Shown: piece after piece, positions 36,993-48,999 of the stretch
Layout: each line of letters starts with the position of its first letter
How positions within the stretch are numbered: position 1 is the first letter of the stretch
NCBI GenBank assembly: GCA_002189035.1
Contig: CM007989.1
Span: forward strand, 1,178,001-1,242,000
Direction of reading: 5' to 3'
Length of the DNA stretch: 64,000 nucleotides
Source: Utricularia gibba
Taxonomy: Eukaryota > Streptophyta > Magnoliopsida > Lamiales > Lentibulariaceae
Notes under the pieces: model-generated
What the model was told of the DNA's origin: nothing
Seen by the model: only the letters and a program-made list of their open reading frames with translations
Databases searched by the model: none
Made by a program: the position numbers and the translations under genes

Positions 36993-38587
36993 ACCAACTA
37001 GTTGCTTCTTCTGTCATGTCCTCAGATCGATTACCATTCGCACTCTATCGTGCCCTAGTTTTCCATTACTGATTGCTCCTGCTGCTGTTTCATGAACTCC
37101 CTCTCTTTGTTGCACAGAAGTAACGCGCACACCACCACCCAAAAGGGTGGAATCGGAAAATTTCCGATGTGGGAAAGTTGAAACTTTTGAAGCGTGAATG
37201 CAGTTATTCATATGCAAACAACACCGCAGCCGATGTGCGGCCCAACCGAAGCAATTCAATGCTGAAATTTATTGCAGTGTCGTCATGCGAAGCATCATAC
37301 ACGTTACATCACACAAACCCACGCATTAGTTAGTGTAATTTCTCAACTTGTAATAAAATTTCAAACATGAATTAAAATAAGATATCTTTGTATTATATAA
37401 CTTTAAAAAGTGATAGCATAATAAGAAATACGTCCTGCTGTAAAATGAAAAATTAAGAAAGTAATTTGAATAAATAAAAATAAGAAATCAAAATGAGTGA
37501 AGTATTTAATTTTGCATTTATGTGTTATTTTTTAGAATGAGAATTTCACAAATTTATTTTGAAAAATAAAAATAACTATATTCTACACAAATATTAAATT
37601 TTCATTTCGAGAATAAAAACATATATAGAATATAACCCTAGTTTTTTGTCTTCGTAACATTTTTTTAATATTCAATTCAATAAAAGATTGATTATATATC
37701 ATGATCCTCAAGATAAAAAAAAATCGAACTAAGTGAATTTGATGTGAATGGGCTTCACTTACAAGAATCCTCGAAGTCGAACCGGGAATAATCCAACTTG
37801 AGAATCGTATGATCCAATCACTCAAATTATAATCTATAGAAGTATCTTGAGCAATTCACTATCTATCTTGTATATAGAAAAAAAAAATGAAAGATTTCGA
37901 AAAACTTGAGTGCATTTTGTAAAATATTGTTTAAGAAATAATTTAATTTAATATAAACTAATATTTGATGTTGTGTTGCGAAAGGTGAGAAGCATTCAAC
38001 TCCATTTATAGGTCAGCGTCAGCGTCCCCCTCGTACTAAAACGCTGAGTCGCAAGCTAAATAATTTCCATTTTTAAATTTAGGGTGGGCCAGACAGACGG
38101 ACGAATCGCAATCACGAGGACGCGACGTGTCGCCATGTGCAATGACGATGCTGACCTTAGGTGCTGCGTACCCTTCGTCTAGCCGCAAGCACGTCGACTC
38201 GGTCATAATTATCATCATAAAAAATGAATAGAATAATTTCCCATTTTTCTGATCTTTGTAATTCCTGAAATGTGTAGTGACGTACAATGGCACTGCATAT
38301 CATGGTGGGTTATTTTTTTAAAATTTTTTTATAAAATATTTTTTATAAAAAACAAAATGTTTTAATTATGATTTGAATCAAAATTGACCCTTTCAAACTA
38401 TAATCTTTTTTTTTGACAATTTAAAATATAATGCTCGAAGCCATAAAGAATAACCCCATCCATGTTCAACCGCCTCCTTGGTAATACTAATACGGCTCTG
38501 GTTAGAGTATTTGTTTGCCAAATACTTATTTTATTTTCAAAATAAACCGTATTTGTAATTTAAAACACATCCTACAAAAGGCAATCT

Positions 38588-38637
38588 CAAACCCTAAACC
38601 TCAAATTCTAAAACATAAAACCTCCTAAACCCTAAAC
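38588..38637. repeat. Two interstitial telomere-like motifs
   Basis: AAACCCTAAA occurs twice 39 bp apart, with degenerate copies between. Too short to be a telomeric array; it may be a telobox pair or a repair filler. Confidence 0.45.
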
Positions 38638-38993
38638 TCTAAATATGACCCGTGTGCTTCTGATGTGTAATGTTCAAATAAAATACCTAGTCCACAAAAA
38701 ATTCATTTAAGTGGTAGGTGGGGTATTTTACAAAAAAACAAAAACAAAGTATTTTGTAATTTTTTTAAAAACAGTTATGTAAAATGCCCCGTTCCCTCGC
38801 CACGTGGCTGTAGTTCATTGGTTGATCGCCGAAGAAAATTGGTTGGATCATTTTTTGTTATGATTAATAATTGTTTTTTAATTTTTGACGATACAAAAAT
38901 TATAAAAATACCTGACCATCCGTACAAATTTCGAATTATACATTTTATATAGTTATTTAAAATGAATATATTGTATACTAATCTTAATTTAAG

Positions 38994-39014
38994 ATATATA
39001 TATATATATATATA
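38994..39014. repeat. (AT)10 microsatellite
   Basis: Uninterrupted alternating A/T run. Confidence 0.85.
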
Positions 39015-39298
39015 ACTTTGATGCAGTATGCTATATGTGTGCTTATTTCCAAAACAGGGTTACCCTTTTCTTCAAGAACATTTCTTCTAAAGCCCATTAG
39101 TTATTCACCAATAAACATCTTTTCTCTTGTCATATACAGACTGGGATTTGGGAATCTCTTCTTCATTTGCTGGTTTTATGTGATTAGATTTGCGGGGCTA
39201 ACAACACCTGAGACATCCATTTTTGCTGTACAGTCCAATGGAGGGCTGCAGTCATGGCCAAGAAGCTTCAACATTGCAACTCATATCCCTCTGAGAAG

Positions 39299-40411
39299 CT
39301 AACGAGGGGCGAAGCTCCAAGGGCTCTCCAGTACGTACAAACACAGGGCCAAGCAAAGGGATCCCATGGATGCTGTCTTTGCTGCTGTGTATCTCAGTGC
39401 TTCACCTCTTTTATCCCCCATCTTCCGACCAGCGTCTTCTACTCTCACCTTCAGGTTCTCCTTCATCACCTCGAGGAAAGATCTCACCGTCTCGGAGGTG
39501 GCCGCTCCGGCCATATCGAGGGCGAGCTTTCGGTTCGTGGGTATAGCGAAAGCGGAAGCGAGCATTCGGTTCAGTCCTCTGAGTTTCACCTTGGCGATCA
39601 TGTCTAGTCTCTCGAGTCCCCTGGAGTTATCCCCAAAGCTCAGGTTTCTTGCGGCCTTTGGGAGAGAGTTGGATGCTTTGATGTGTGTTTCGACTGCAGC
39701 GCTGCAGAGGGAGACGAGGAGATGGCGCACTTTAGCTTCGTGGCGGGGGTTTGTGATGCCGGAGAAGAGATCATCAAATGCGTTTATGTGCTTGGTTTTG
39801 TCGAGGTAGACAGTCACGGCTGTGGTAACTACAGCTCTAACCACGTCTCCTATCAGCTCTCTGCAGTTATCTTCCCATACAATCTGCACCCATTTGGGGA
39901 CGCTCGGTTCGGATCTCCCCGGCACCATTCGGAGTACAAAGCTGTCACTAGGTTTCTAGAGAAACTGCCGGCGATCAAGGAAGCAAAACCAGAGCCTTGT
40001 TCTGAAAAAAGCCTATCAATTACTCTGTCACCGAAGCCCGGGCCAGTCTTGCTGCCGCTTGCCGATTCACTGCCGAGGGCTCGGTTAACTCCGGCTGTAA
40101 TCGCGGTCGTGATTCCGGCTATCGATTCGTGGAATTCACCGGAGCTGGTGATTTTGCAGAGTTGCTTCAAACTCCGGGGAACTTGATCGGAATCCGACAG
40201 GAGAAAATCCTTCGTATCCTTGGAGAGAATCGCGATCGCTTCAGATGAATCAGAAACAGCTTTCACCAGTGAATCAGATGCACCGATTAAGGTAATCATT
40301 CTCTGCTTATTTTTCACCACAAAAAGAAGAGTTTAAAACCCTGTAAACACCGTAAACCGCGAACCCAATCGCACCCAGAGCAAAAACCCATCTCCTCTTC
40401 TTCAAATCCAT
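39299..40411 (-). CDS. PP2-A10-like membrane-anchored protein, two frame breaks
   Basis: The minus strand starts MDLKKRRWVFALGAIGFAVY, a basic stretch then a hydrophobic segment, as in PROTEIN PHLOEM PROTEIN 2-LIKE A10 (CF9). It continues SDSSEAIAILSKDTKDFLLS, DSDQVPRSLKQLCKI, GFGDRVIDRLFSEQGSGFAS, then KWVQIVWEDNCRELIGDVVR and VYLDKTKHINAFDDLFSGIT, all family blocks in order. There is no lectin domain despite the name, and function is unknown. Two breaks are seen. Near 40321-40325 one T too many in a T5 run (minus strand) must be ignored. Near 39927-39929 one base is missing beside AA. The two compensate overall, so the first and last segments share a frame. Both look like homopolymer errors. 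An intronless gene is assumed. Confidence 0.75.
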
Positions 40412-40583
40412 GGAGTTCCCGCAGCAAATCGCTGTGTTTGCTTGAAAAAAATGCTTTCTTTACAGTTTTCTGGCAGCTTCGCGGTGACGAGGATACGGAT
40501 GAGAACAGAATATAATAATACAGCATCTTTTCTTTAATCTACAATCCGTGTATGTCAATCTTCTTACAGGATACAGAAATCAA

Positions 40584-41909
40584 TTAATCATGTTTGTGAG
40601 GGAAATCAAAGGGCACCGGAACTACAGATGAAGGATCCAGAAGGTGAGGGTGATAAAAGCCGTAGTTCCTGAGCACCTGATTATCTGCAAAGATCAGAGC
40701 TTTCTGCATAGAATCAAAGCAAGTTTTTCCAGAGTAAATCTGATTATGAGAGCCGCTACAGGGCTGACATCCGGTGAAATGAGTGATAAACGGCCGCCGG
40801 AGACTGCCCTTTCCTTGCCCTTTACCCTCCAACTTCTCCTCCCAAATGTCACCATATCTCTCACTCACCTTTTCGGCGTGCCGCCGCCGCAGCGCCGCTG
40901 CACTGTTCTCCATTCGCCGATATTCGTCGTCGATTTTCTCCAACTCATCGACGATCTCCGACCAATACCCCTCGAAGTAGTACTCGCTTTCTATGTAGGC
41001 TTTGTTCCCCCATTTTGTATCGTTGATAAGAAGATATATGAGCCCTGATTGATCATCGGATTCCGGAAAAATCTTGTCTTGAAACGTTTGTTGCAGAGTT
41101 ATCCCCCATTTCTCATATTCCGGCGACTGCGGCCCCATTCTGGCCCAAGTTTCAAGAAGATCCATACCCCATTGCGAGTTTCTGATTAGGAAAACGCCGG
41201 CGTTCACACTCGTCCAGCTTTTCTTCTCCTGATTCAGTAAATAACGCCACCCATGGACAACGAGGTTGTGATCTCTGTAACGCCGCAGCGGCACCGTAAA
41301 ATCCATATCGGTAATAACGGCGTCGGCGTCTACCCACCAGATCCACTCCGCCTCCGGATGCGCCATCATCGCCGCCTTCACGATCGGAGTTTTCGCCCAA
41401 AATGAATACATTTTCGGCTGCAACAGCACGTTGTTGTAGAAGATATCGATTCCGTGGCGACGGCAGTAATCCACTTTGTTTTTAAACAGCCTCAGCAAAA
41501 GATAATCCCCCACGGAGCTCTTACACGGCGTTGCCTGAGATCCCGTCACCATCACTATCCTATTCTCCGCTCCGGGAATGAATGACGGGTGCTGCCGCAG
41601 CCATTCCGCTCTTTTCTCGTCCCAATTCCTCACCGCCCCGGATTCTATAGTATAATTCACCTCCGGGTCGTCGTAGAAATTCCTCTCCGGTGGATCGTGC
41701 CGGAAATCGCACCCGGCCGACGAATCAAAACCCGCATCAGAGATACCAGAGATCTGGTAACCAGAATGTGGAGTATTGATTTGAGCATCGAAGAAGACCC
41801 ACATCACCCAAAACACCATTGAAGCAACCAAAGCCCCAGCAACATACAGAAACACATTGGAGGCAAACGTCGAAGTCTTACTGCCGCTGCGCGCGCCGTT
41901 CTTCGCCAT
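40584..41909 (-). CDS. GT34 alpha-galactosyltransferase (galactomannan type)
   Basis: Intronless. From the ATG at 41909 it encodes 441 residues of a type II Golgi membrane protein: short basic cytosolic tail (MAKNGARSGSK), one membrane anchor at about residues 17-40 (VFLYVAGALVASMVFWVMWV), a stem, then the GT34 domain. Key blocks are RIVMVTGSQATPCKSSVGDY, WAKTPIVKAAMMAHPEAEWI, the nucleotide-sugar DxD motif in WWVDADAVITDMDF, VNAGVFLIRN and THFTGCQPCSG. The family adds galactosyl or xylosyl side chains. The sequence resembles the galactomannan galactosyltransferase group (MUCI10/GT6-7) more than xyloglucan xylosyltransferases. An in-frame ATG at 41975 adds 22 residues (MGCLPLLGIMVVDEKIHLQS...) and cannot be excluded. 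Confidence 0.9.
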   Translation of the reverse strand: MAKNGARSGSKTSTFASNVFLYVAGALVASMVFWVMWVFFDAQINTPHSGYQISGISDAGFDSSAGCDFRHDPPERNFYDDPEVNYTIESGAVRNWDEKRAEWLRQHPSFIPGAENRIVMVTGSQATPCKSSVGDYLLLRLFKNKVDYCRRHGIDIFYNNVLLQPKMYSFWAKTPIVKAAMMAHPEAEWIWWVDADAVITDMDFTVPLRRYRDHNLVVHGWRYLLNQEKKSWTSVNAGVFLIRNSQWGMDLLETWARMGPQSPEYEKWGITLQQTFQDKIFPESDDQSGLIYLLINDTKWGNKAYIESEYYFEGYWSEIVDELEKIDDEYRRMENSAAALRRRHAEKVSERYGDIWEEKLEGKGQGKGSLRRPFITHFTGCQPCSGSHNQIYSGKTCFDSMQKALIFADNQVLRNYGFYHPHLLDPSSVVPVPFDFPHKHD

Positions 41910-44336
41910 GGCAAGACTCTGAAGGTGGATTTTTTCATCCACCACCATTATTCCCAGCAAAGGAAGACAACCCAACTCAACTTTTTGACACCCAATTCCG
42001 AATCAGCTGACAGTGAAGTCGATGCTAACTTTTAATGGCGCATTTCAGATAGGTTGCAGCAGCCCAAGGCAATGCAGCACCGACGAAAAAAAAGAGATGA
42101 ACTCACCAGACAAAGCAATGAATGTCGGTGTGGGGGCAACAGATAAAGTCTGTTACTCGGTCACGTTACTCTGTCCGGATGCTCATTCATACATTTCCCT
42201 CAGATCAGATCCCATATGCGACGGTGGGATTTCGTTTAGGTCGCCGTTGATTGACTGAAAGCCACTCTAATCCTCGTTTAGGAATCATTATGATGTCATT
42301 ACCACCATAATGTTCCATTATTGCAAAGTCATTGTCTTTTGACAAAATATTTATTCAATTAATATTTTGTCTGAATATACATAATTTTTAAAGTATTTAC
42401 ATAATCTTATTCTATTACATGAATTTTTGTTCATTTATTGTAAATCTATTTATTAAACAAAGTATCATTTTAAACAAAAATTTATATATTATAAATACAT
42501 ATATATTTTAATTATATGATATATAATTATTTAAATATCAATAATTTAAACATATTATTAATTAATATTAAAACATTTTTATTTTATAAAATAAATAATA
42601 TAGTAATATATATATTTATTTTGCTATTTGATGCTGTGGGAACAACTCAGGGACACAAGTGTAGCTTTTGACTAAGTGATGAATTACAATAATCATAATC
42701 AAAAAAATAATGAAGGATTAAGTGTTATTAGTAATCCATAATCATTATTAATCCGCCTCCGCTAGCTGCACGTTCCGCCGAAACTCCATGCATGTCTCCC
42801 TCGTGCACAGCCAAATCAGTTTCCATAATTAGCTCGCCTTCCACCTAACCCCTCGTTATGGAAATCTTAACCTTTCGTTTGATTTTACTAAAAATGTAAA
42901 TAAATAAAAAAAAGAAAAAGAAAAATGATTTTAAATGAATAAAGAAATTAAAGAAAAATAGTCTTCTTCACGCGGACGACCGCCGGAGGGGTAAAAAAAA
43001 AAAACGTTACTACGCGGTGACATATTTTCACCATCACGAGGTGAAGGTGAACCCACGCAGATGGGCTATTGGCCCAAATAACTCGCTCAAGCCTATTGGA
43101 TATAATAGGCCCAATTACGGCCCAATGAGCCCAATCTTGTAAGCCAAGTATTTTTTTTTCTAGTAGTATCATTTCCCAGTATTTTATCTATTTATTTATT
43201 TATCAGAAAATAGAGGAATCAAGATGTCAATTACAAAATTCGCCCCCGTTAAAATCCGATATTACAAATAAATCAATTTATTTTCTTATTACAGAATAAA
43301 AAAAAGGAGGGGGGCCCCCTGATAAGATAACGTCCTGCGTCGGACCAAAACGCCCTCGGTTACGAGGGAATGTTTCTTACTAATGCGACATAATTAGGGA
43401 GAAATATGTAAAAGATAGCGGTCCACTGTTTTAGGTCGGGATGGGGCCCATCTCGCCCCTAAAGTACACATTGGCATTTAATGCACGTGTTAGTCAAGCG
43501 CATGCCATTCATTGCACCAGATTTGCGGTGATCAAATTGGATGAAATAGAGGAGTCCTATTCTGCACTTGGGGGGCTATGCTTGATGACATCATTTTTGA
43601 AAAATACATATAATATATTACGAAATGATACCCCGAGAACGTGTCCGTGTCGGACTCGTTAGTGCGCTCTGCAATCAAAAAAAATATCGATTTTGGTAGT
43701 GGCATCCGTTGATTTGAAGAGTCAACTCTCACTTTGTCTATGAAATAAGATGATCTCCTGAAACCCGACTTAAAAATATTTATTTGAATAATAATTGAAT
43801 ATAACGGCGGAGGAATGGAAAGATATAATCAACAAAAGTAAAATATTTAATTAGAAATAATAATTATGGAAATGATGCGGGGCGATGTTCGTATATTAAA
43901 TAATTATTTAAATATAGCAAATGGAATCGCTGAAAATTACTACCCTGATTTGTATAAGTTTAGTGGCTCGTATTATTTTGAAACCAAATCCTTGTATAGT
44001 TGAGGAAGATATGGGACTATTTTAGAATATTGGGATACTTGGGGGACCTAATTGTAATATGTAACTGTTAGGGGGCCTACATTGTATTTGATGTGGTGCA
44101 TTATAATTTTTACTTTGGAAAAAACTAATGTAGGCCCCTACACTAGAAAGAAAACCTAACCGTCTATGTATTTTTTTAGTGAATAAAATAAATAATAATA
44201 TTAACTGAAGACACATTTGCTTTAGTAATATCCATGCATTGCTTCTCCATTTCCTGGCCCTGTTCAATTCCTCATCAATATTTTCCCGGACGTTCACTTC
44301 CAAGATCGGAGACGGATTTTCTGGCTGGTGGAGAGG
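41910..44336. other. Intergenic region between divergent genes
   Basis: 42290-42770, 42880-42960 and 43770-44200 are low-complexity A/T. AGGGGGGCCCCCT-like palindromic sequence occurs at about 43309-43320. No gene was recognised. Confidence 0.4.
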
Positions 44337-45236
44337 ATGGGGAACTGCCAATCGGACGAGGCGGAGATGGTGGTGATTCAGCACCCGGGCGGGGAAAAGT
44401 CGACAGAATATACTGGTCTGTTAGAGCCATGGAGGTGATGGGTGCAAACCCCGGGCACTACGTGGCGCTGGTGATCGCCGTGCCGGAGACCGGAGCGACT
44501 CCGGGGCGGCAGCTGAAGCTTCTCCGGCCAGATGAGACTCTTGTCGTGGGACATGTTTATCGGCTCGTCAGCTTTGAGGGTTAGATCCAACTTTCGCAAA
44601 CTACCTTTTCATATTCATGTCTGCCAAGATCGAAGCCGTCTACGTGATTACTCTATTTTGCTAGTTGAATCCATTTCACACCCCTAATGCTAATGAAAAC
44701 CCCTACTCCCTTCAAAGGTTTCATCTTCTTTTTTTGATGTAGATGTGCTGAAAGAATTCGGGTCAAGGAAAAGCTCCAAGCTGGGGAAGTTGTTGAGCCA
44801 GACCGGTGCCACAAAGAACGCCGACGACGGTTCGAACCCCAGTCCATCGTCGGTAAAGTTCTCCATCTCTTAGGCTTGGAACCCGATTCGAAACAAAAAT
44901 AGACAAGATTTATTCTTCAATGGGAGAGAAATTGCAGAATCAAGCATTCAATACATTCCCTGATCATAATACTAATGTTTAGCAACCCTTAGAAATGATG
45001 GGTTTGACGCCTCTTCACTTCAATAGCATGCTACCTTTCCTACTACAAACTCCCCTTTCAAATTATATGACAGATTCTGAATTCTGATGCTTCCCATCTC
45101 TGTGTTTCTCTGCGTTGTTAACCGACAGTTGGAGGCCCGTCACGGCGAGGAAGACCCCGCCACCGGCGTCGGGAGACACGCCGGAAGAGGTGGGTGGAGA
45201 CCGACTTTACACAGTATTCCGGAGCTTGGCGCCTGA
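44337..45236 (+). CDS. PADRE (DUF4228) protein, one frameshift
   Basis: Exons 44337-44579, 44743-44852 and 45129-45236, about 153 residues. The start MGNCQSDEAEMVVIQHPGG has the N-myristoylation Gly and palmitoylatable Cys typical of plant PADRE proteins. Then VDRIYWSVRAMEVMGANPGH, KLLRPDETLVVGHVYRLVSF, an exon with SRKSSKLGKLL, and the closing WRPTLHSIPEL motif that defines the family end. PADRE genes respond to pathogens and abiotic stress; the molecular role is unresolved. The frame breaks at 44395-44398, where AAAA should probably be AAAAA (between GGE and KVDRIYW). With that base the exon phases agree throughout. Confidence 0.85.
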
Positions 45237-45997
45237 GCTCGAATACGGCTTGTGTAGTAAAAGAAACATTTGCATTAGGAGCTTGATTGACGGATGTATG
45301 AGTTCGAAAACGGGTCGGTTATCGTTTATATGGACGGGTCTGATCCACTTTATTAATTTAACATTTTTCACCTCGTGTGTTTATTCGTCATCACTCTTTA
45401 ATTTTCCAGTCAATTAGTAGATTAGGATGTTAATTACTATGAGAAAGTTTTATCCAAGATTCAAAATTTGGATATGCTCTGGATACACATTCATTATTAT
45501 TTTTTATGTTCGAAATATAAAATTAATAATTATATAAAATATATTTATTTCTCATTTTTCAGAATGGAAAATTATTATTTAAAAACACATGGAAATTTTT
45601 AATTCTAATTTTTATATTATTCTAATAATATTTTTCTAATAATACTCGTTTTTTTTTATCTATTTCAATTATTTTTTTTAATTTCTTAATCAATTTTCAT
45701 TTCTAGGGTTTCGAAGAATTATAGACGAAATATACTATATGAACTATTAATTTTTATAAAATAATTTTTCATTTATAATAGAGCATATTTCTCATTTTGT
45801 AAATTTAATGTCAACCAAGATATATTTTTTTTCCTTTTGTAAATTAGGGCTTGAAAATACTTTTATTTTTTGGGCTGGGCTATCGTATATTGGGCTTAAA
45901 CATATATCCAACAACTTGTTGGAAGTTCGCCAACGGGCCCAATTTCCAAAACTATTTATACAGAGGGTGACAGCAGCAGGGCTGTAACACACGAGCT
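45237..45997. other. Convergent spacer
   Basis: 3' flanks of the PADRE and PPR genes, mostly A/T-rich from 45420 to 45860. No gene was seen. Confidence 0.45.
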
Positions 45998-48900
45998 TCA
46001 CGATGTGTTGTTCCAAATCTCCAGTATTTGATAAGCTGAAAGAGCTCCCGACTCATCGGAGTTCTCTGTCTCGGTGGCCGGAGCTCCGCTTTGGGATTCA
46101 AGCGGCTCCTCATGGTGATCTCCCCATGAAGCACTGCTGCTGAAGTTCTTGTTCCCGCCGGCATTCTCTTGCTCCATCGTTGAAGCTGTGGAACTTCCTG
46201 AGTTTGGTGTTGCCTCGTCACAGGCTTCCAGTACGAAGTCCAATGCTTTAGAAAAGTTCAAGGGGTGGCTTCGTTCACGACGTCATGATCGATGAGTTTC
46301 CCCCGTAATTCGATCAGACAGGCTTCAGGGATCCTGTCCTTGTTTCTCTCAAAAAAGTGTATCCAGTCCTGGAAACTGACCTGAAATGGAGCATACCCCA
46401 TGGTGTTGATGATGCTTATAGCCCTCTCGTAGTTGAGCCTGATAATGGCTTGGCAAGTCATTTCAGTGAAAAATGAGACAGGGGGTACTCTTCCCTCTTC
46501 CAGCATCGCCTCAAATGCGTGTTCCAGGAGATGCGGCTGCAGGGAGAGGACAAGATCTCTTTCAAACCAAGAGCAGTGAAGTGCCAAATGACAGCGAGTG
46601 AAAACTCACCTTCCCTGCAACAGAAGCTTTCACTAGCAGAGAGCATTGTCTGCGTGGATCGACAGCATACCCGGCGAGGGTCATTTCCTTGTACACATAC
46701 TCGAAGTATTCCCACTGGAGAGCGGCGGCGGATGCCTCAAGCATAGAACGAAAGGTATAGGCATCTGGGCCTGGGAAGGGATCATGGCATCCCTCACTTG
46801 CCGGTGAACTCAAATCTCCCCTAATGGTCTCCTCAAATAGTTCTTTAGCTTCAAGGAACATGTCGTTCCTACCATAAACCTTCAGCATTGCGTTTATAAG
46901 ACCTGTGTCCGGAGCTATTCGAGTTTTCGAGTACTCGTAAAGAGCAATGCAGTCTCGAAGATGTCCAGCATCCAGTGAAGACATCACCAAACAGTGAATG
47001 TCACAGCTAAAGGTTTCCTCGGGTGAATGCTTTCCAGCCGATTTATCTGGGAGAGGAGTTGAAAGGTTCACCATTTGTAAGCTACATTGTATTCATCCAC
47101 AGAGTTGAGATCACATGGTGAAAGGAAAACGAACCTCCAAGATAGCTTCCTGCCATCTGCCATGGAAGCAAAGGCAGCGAGCAAGCTCACAGTATACACT
47201 TGCAGCTCCAACTATTCCCCTTCCTTCCATGTCCCGGACGGCTTTGACAGCTTCGTCAACTTTAGCCTCTTCCCAGAAGGCTCTAACAAGAACTAAATTT
47301 GCGCAACTCGTAAATCGTTGAGCAGCTGGTTGAAAACAATTCAGATTACTGGGAAAATATACCTTTGTAAGTCAATGCCTTTACTTCTCCAGTTCTCTTC
47401 AGTTTCTCAAAATACTCATGGACAAGATCATATTTTCCAGACTTGAGCATAACCTTTCAGAAGAACCAGTAGTACTAAGTCTAATAGGCAAACTATGCAA
47501 AATACGAAGGACCATCGTTGCTGTCCAGTATAAGTTGTAAGAAACGCACCTCCATTGCAAGTCCAAAGGTCGCCCCGTTTGGCCGGAGACCGCTCTTTCT
47601 AAGCTGTTGGAACACCCATGAAACACCCTTCCATTGGCAAGTGGGAACGCATGCATTAAGAACCTGCAGCATCACTTCAATCAATGAAAATGAATCACAA
47701 TCAACACCGTACGAGGACTCATGAGTAATATCAGGAACTGTCTTACAGCGTTAAAAACAACTATGTCTGGTTCAAGTACAGGGATCCACCTTTTGCGCTT
47801 CATATTTCCAACTGGGGATTTTCTTTCAATTGATTCACAATGCTTATCAGCTCTTTCAGTAAACCAACTTGACCCAATGTGACAGCCAAACTATGATAAG
47901 CTGCCATATCCGGATATATGTGTGCATCTCTCTACAAAGAGTTAACACAAGAAATTACATAGATAAGGGGAAACTCAAACCTACAGAGCAAATGCAAGAT
48001 TGTAGAGTAACTTTTACACGCATCATGTTGAAGATTTGAAGAGCCTCATGAGGTCTCCCACATCTACCGAGCACAGATAGCAATTTCGTGTATATGAACC
48101 TACATTTACCGTCAAGAAAACAAATGAAACTTATCCAAGATGATCAAATAGCAAGGAAAGATAAGCAAGTGAAAACTGCAACATACCGGCTTTTGAAATG
48201 TTTATGCTCCTTTGAGCTATACACCCACTCAACAACATGCATTGCATTCTTCCATTGTCTTTTATTCCCAAGACCTTCAAGAATCCTCAGCAATTGCTTT
48301 TCGGTAAATTGTAAGCCAGAGAACTTTACTATCCGTGCAAATTTCCAATCTTTGACATTTATTTCTGTTGCACTTAATCTACATGCATGCACAAGAAAAG
48401 ACTTAAAGTAAGAACTCACAAGGGGAGATTTCGAATTCTGTGTACCTGTCGATGAGCAATTTGATCGCTTCAGTTTCGTTCCGCTTCTTGGGAGCCCATT
48501 TCTTGTCATCTTCCTCGAACCATTCTTCACTGAGCTCAATATCATTATCCAAAATCCAGGAGAACTTTTCCGTGTCGCGCTCAATTATATCACCTAATTC
48601 CTTAAGATGCTTTCGGTTCAATCCCGGCCCTTCATGCTCCATGCTTTCGCTAGCGAGTTCCCTCAATCGAAGCGTCTCCAGTCTCTCCCACGGCTCGCCC
48701 ACCAATTTCACGGTTTCTCTGCTTCCGATGGAATTTCTGAATCTCTTGTACTCCGATTTGATTAACTGGAAATCAGATTCTTCCTTAATTTCTTGTTGCT
48801 GAGCCGCTGACAGCGCTGGCGGAAGCTTTGCAGCCTCTTTAGCCTGGCGACGGTTGAATTTCTGTATCTCCTTCATACGGAGATTGTGTAGAATCCTGGG

Positions 48901-48999
48901 TGTTGGTTGAACCCCATGTTTAATCAGCCTTTCTCTGATCTTTTCTAGGTTAATCTGCGGTTGGGGAACACTTAGCGGCACCCCTGGTAAAGCCTCCAT
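45998..48999 (-). CDS. DG1: DG1-like chloroplast PPR protein, several frame breaks
   Basis: Nine exons are inferred: 48999-48446, 48378-48187, 48099-48018, 47931-47747, 47663-47550, 47453-47363, 47292-47135, 47081-46610 and 46536-45998. About 796 residues, close to Arabidopsis DG1 (At5g67570). PPR repeats are clear: FSGLQFTEKQLLRILEGLGN, FIYTKLLSVLGRCGRPHEAL, VLNACVPTCQWKGVSWVFQQ, ALTYKVLVRAFWEEAKVDEA, NAMLKVYGRNDMFLEAKELF, and a final YAPFQVSFQDWIHFFERNKD. DG1 is needed for plastid RNA metabolism and early greening. Breaks: one base missing in exon 4 near 47804-47818 (AAA or CCCC run), one missing at the CCCC run 46262-46265 in the last exon, and probably one extra base in the AAA at the start of exon 8 (47074-47077), whose join is the least certain. 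Most introns are under 120 bp. Confidence 0.85.

Larger units (their letters stand above)
36993..39298. other. Gene-free AT-rich region
   Basis: No coding sequence recognised. It contains two AAACCCTAAA telomere-like motifs (38588-38597, 38627-38636) and an (AT)n run at 38994-39014, then the 3' flank of the PP2-A10-like gene. Confidence 0.45.

Noticed and set aside
44826-44840. GGTTCGAACCC resembling a tRNA B box
   Set aside because: It lies inside the second PADRE exon, and no A box or cloverleaf surrounds it.
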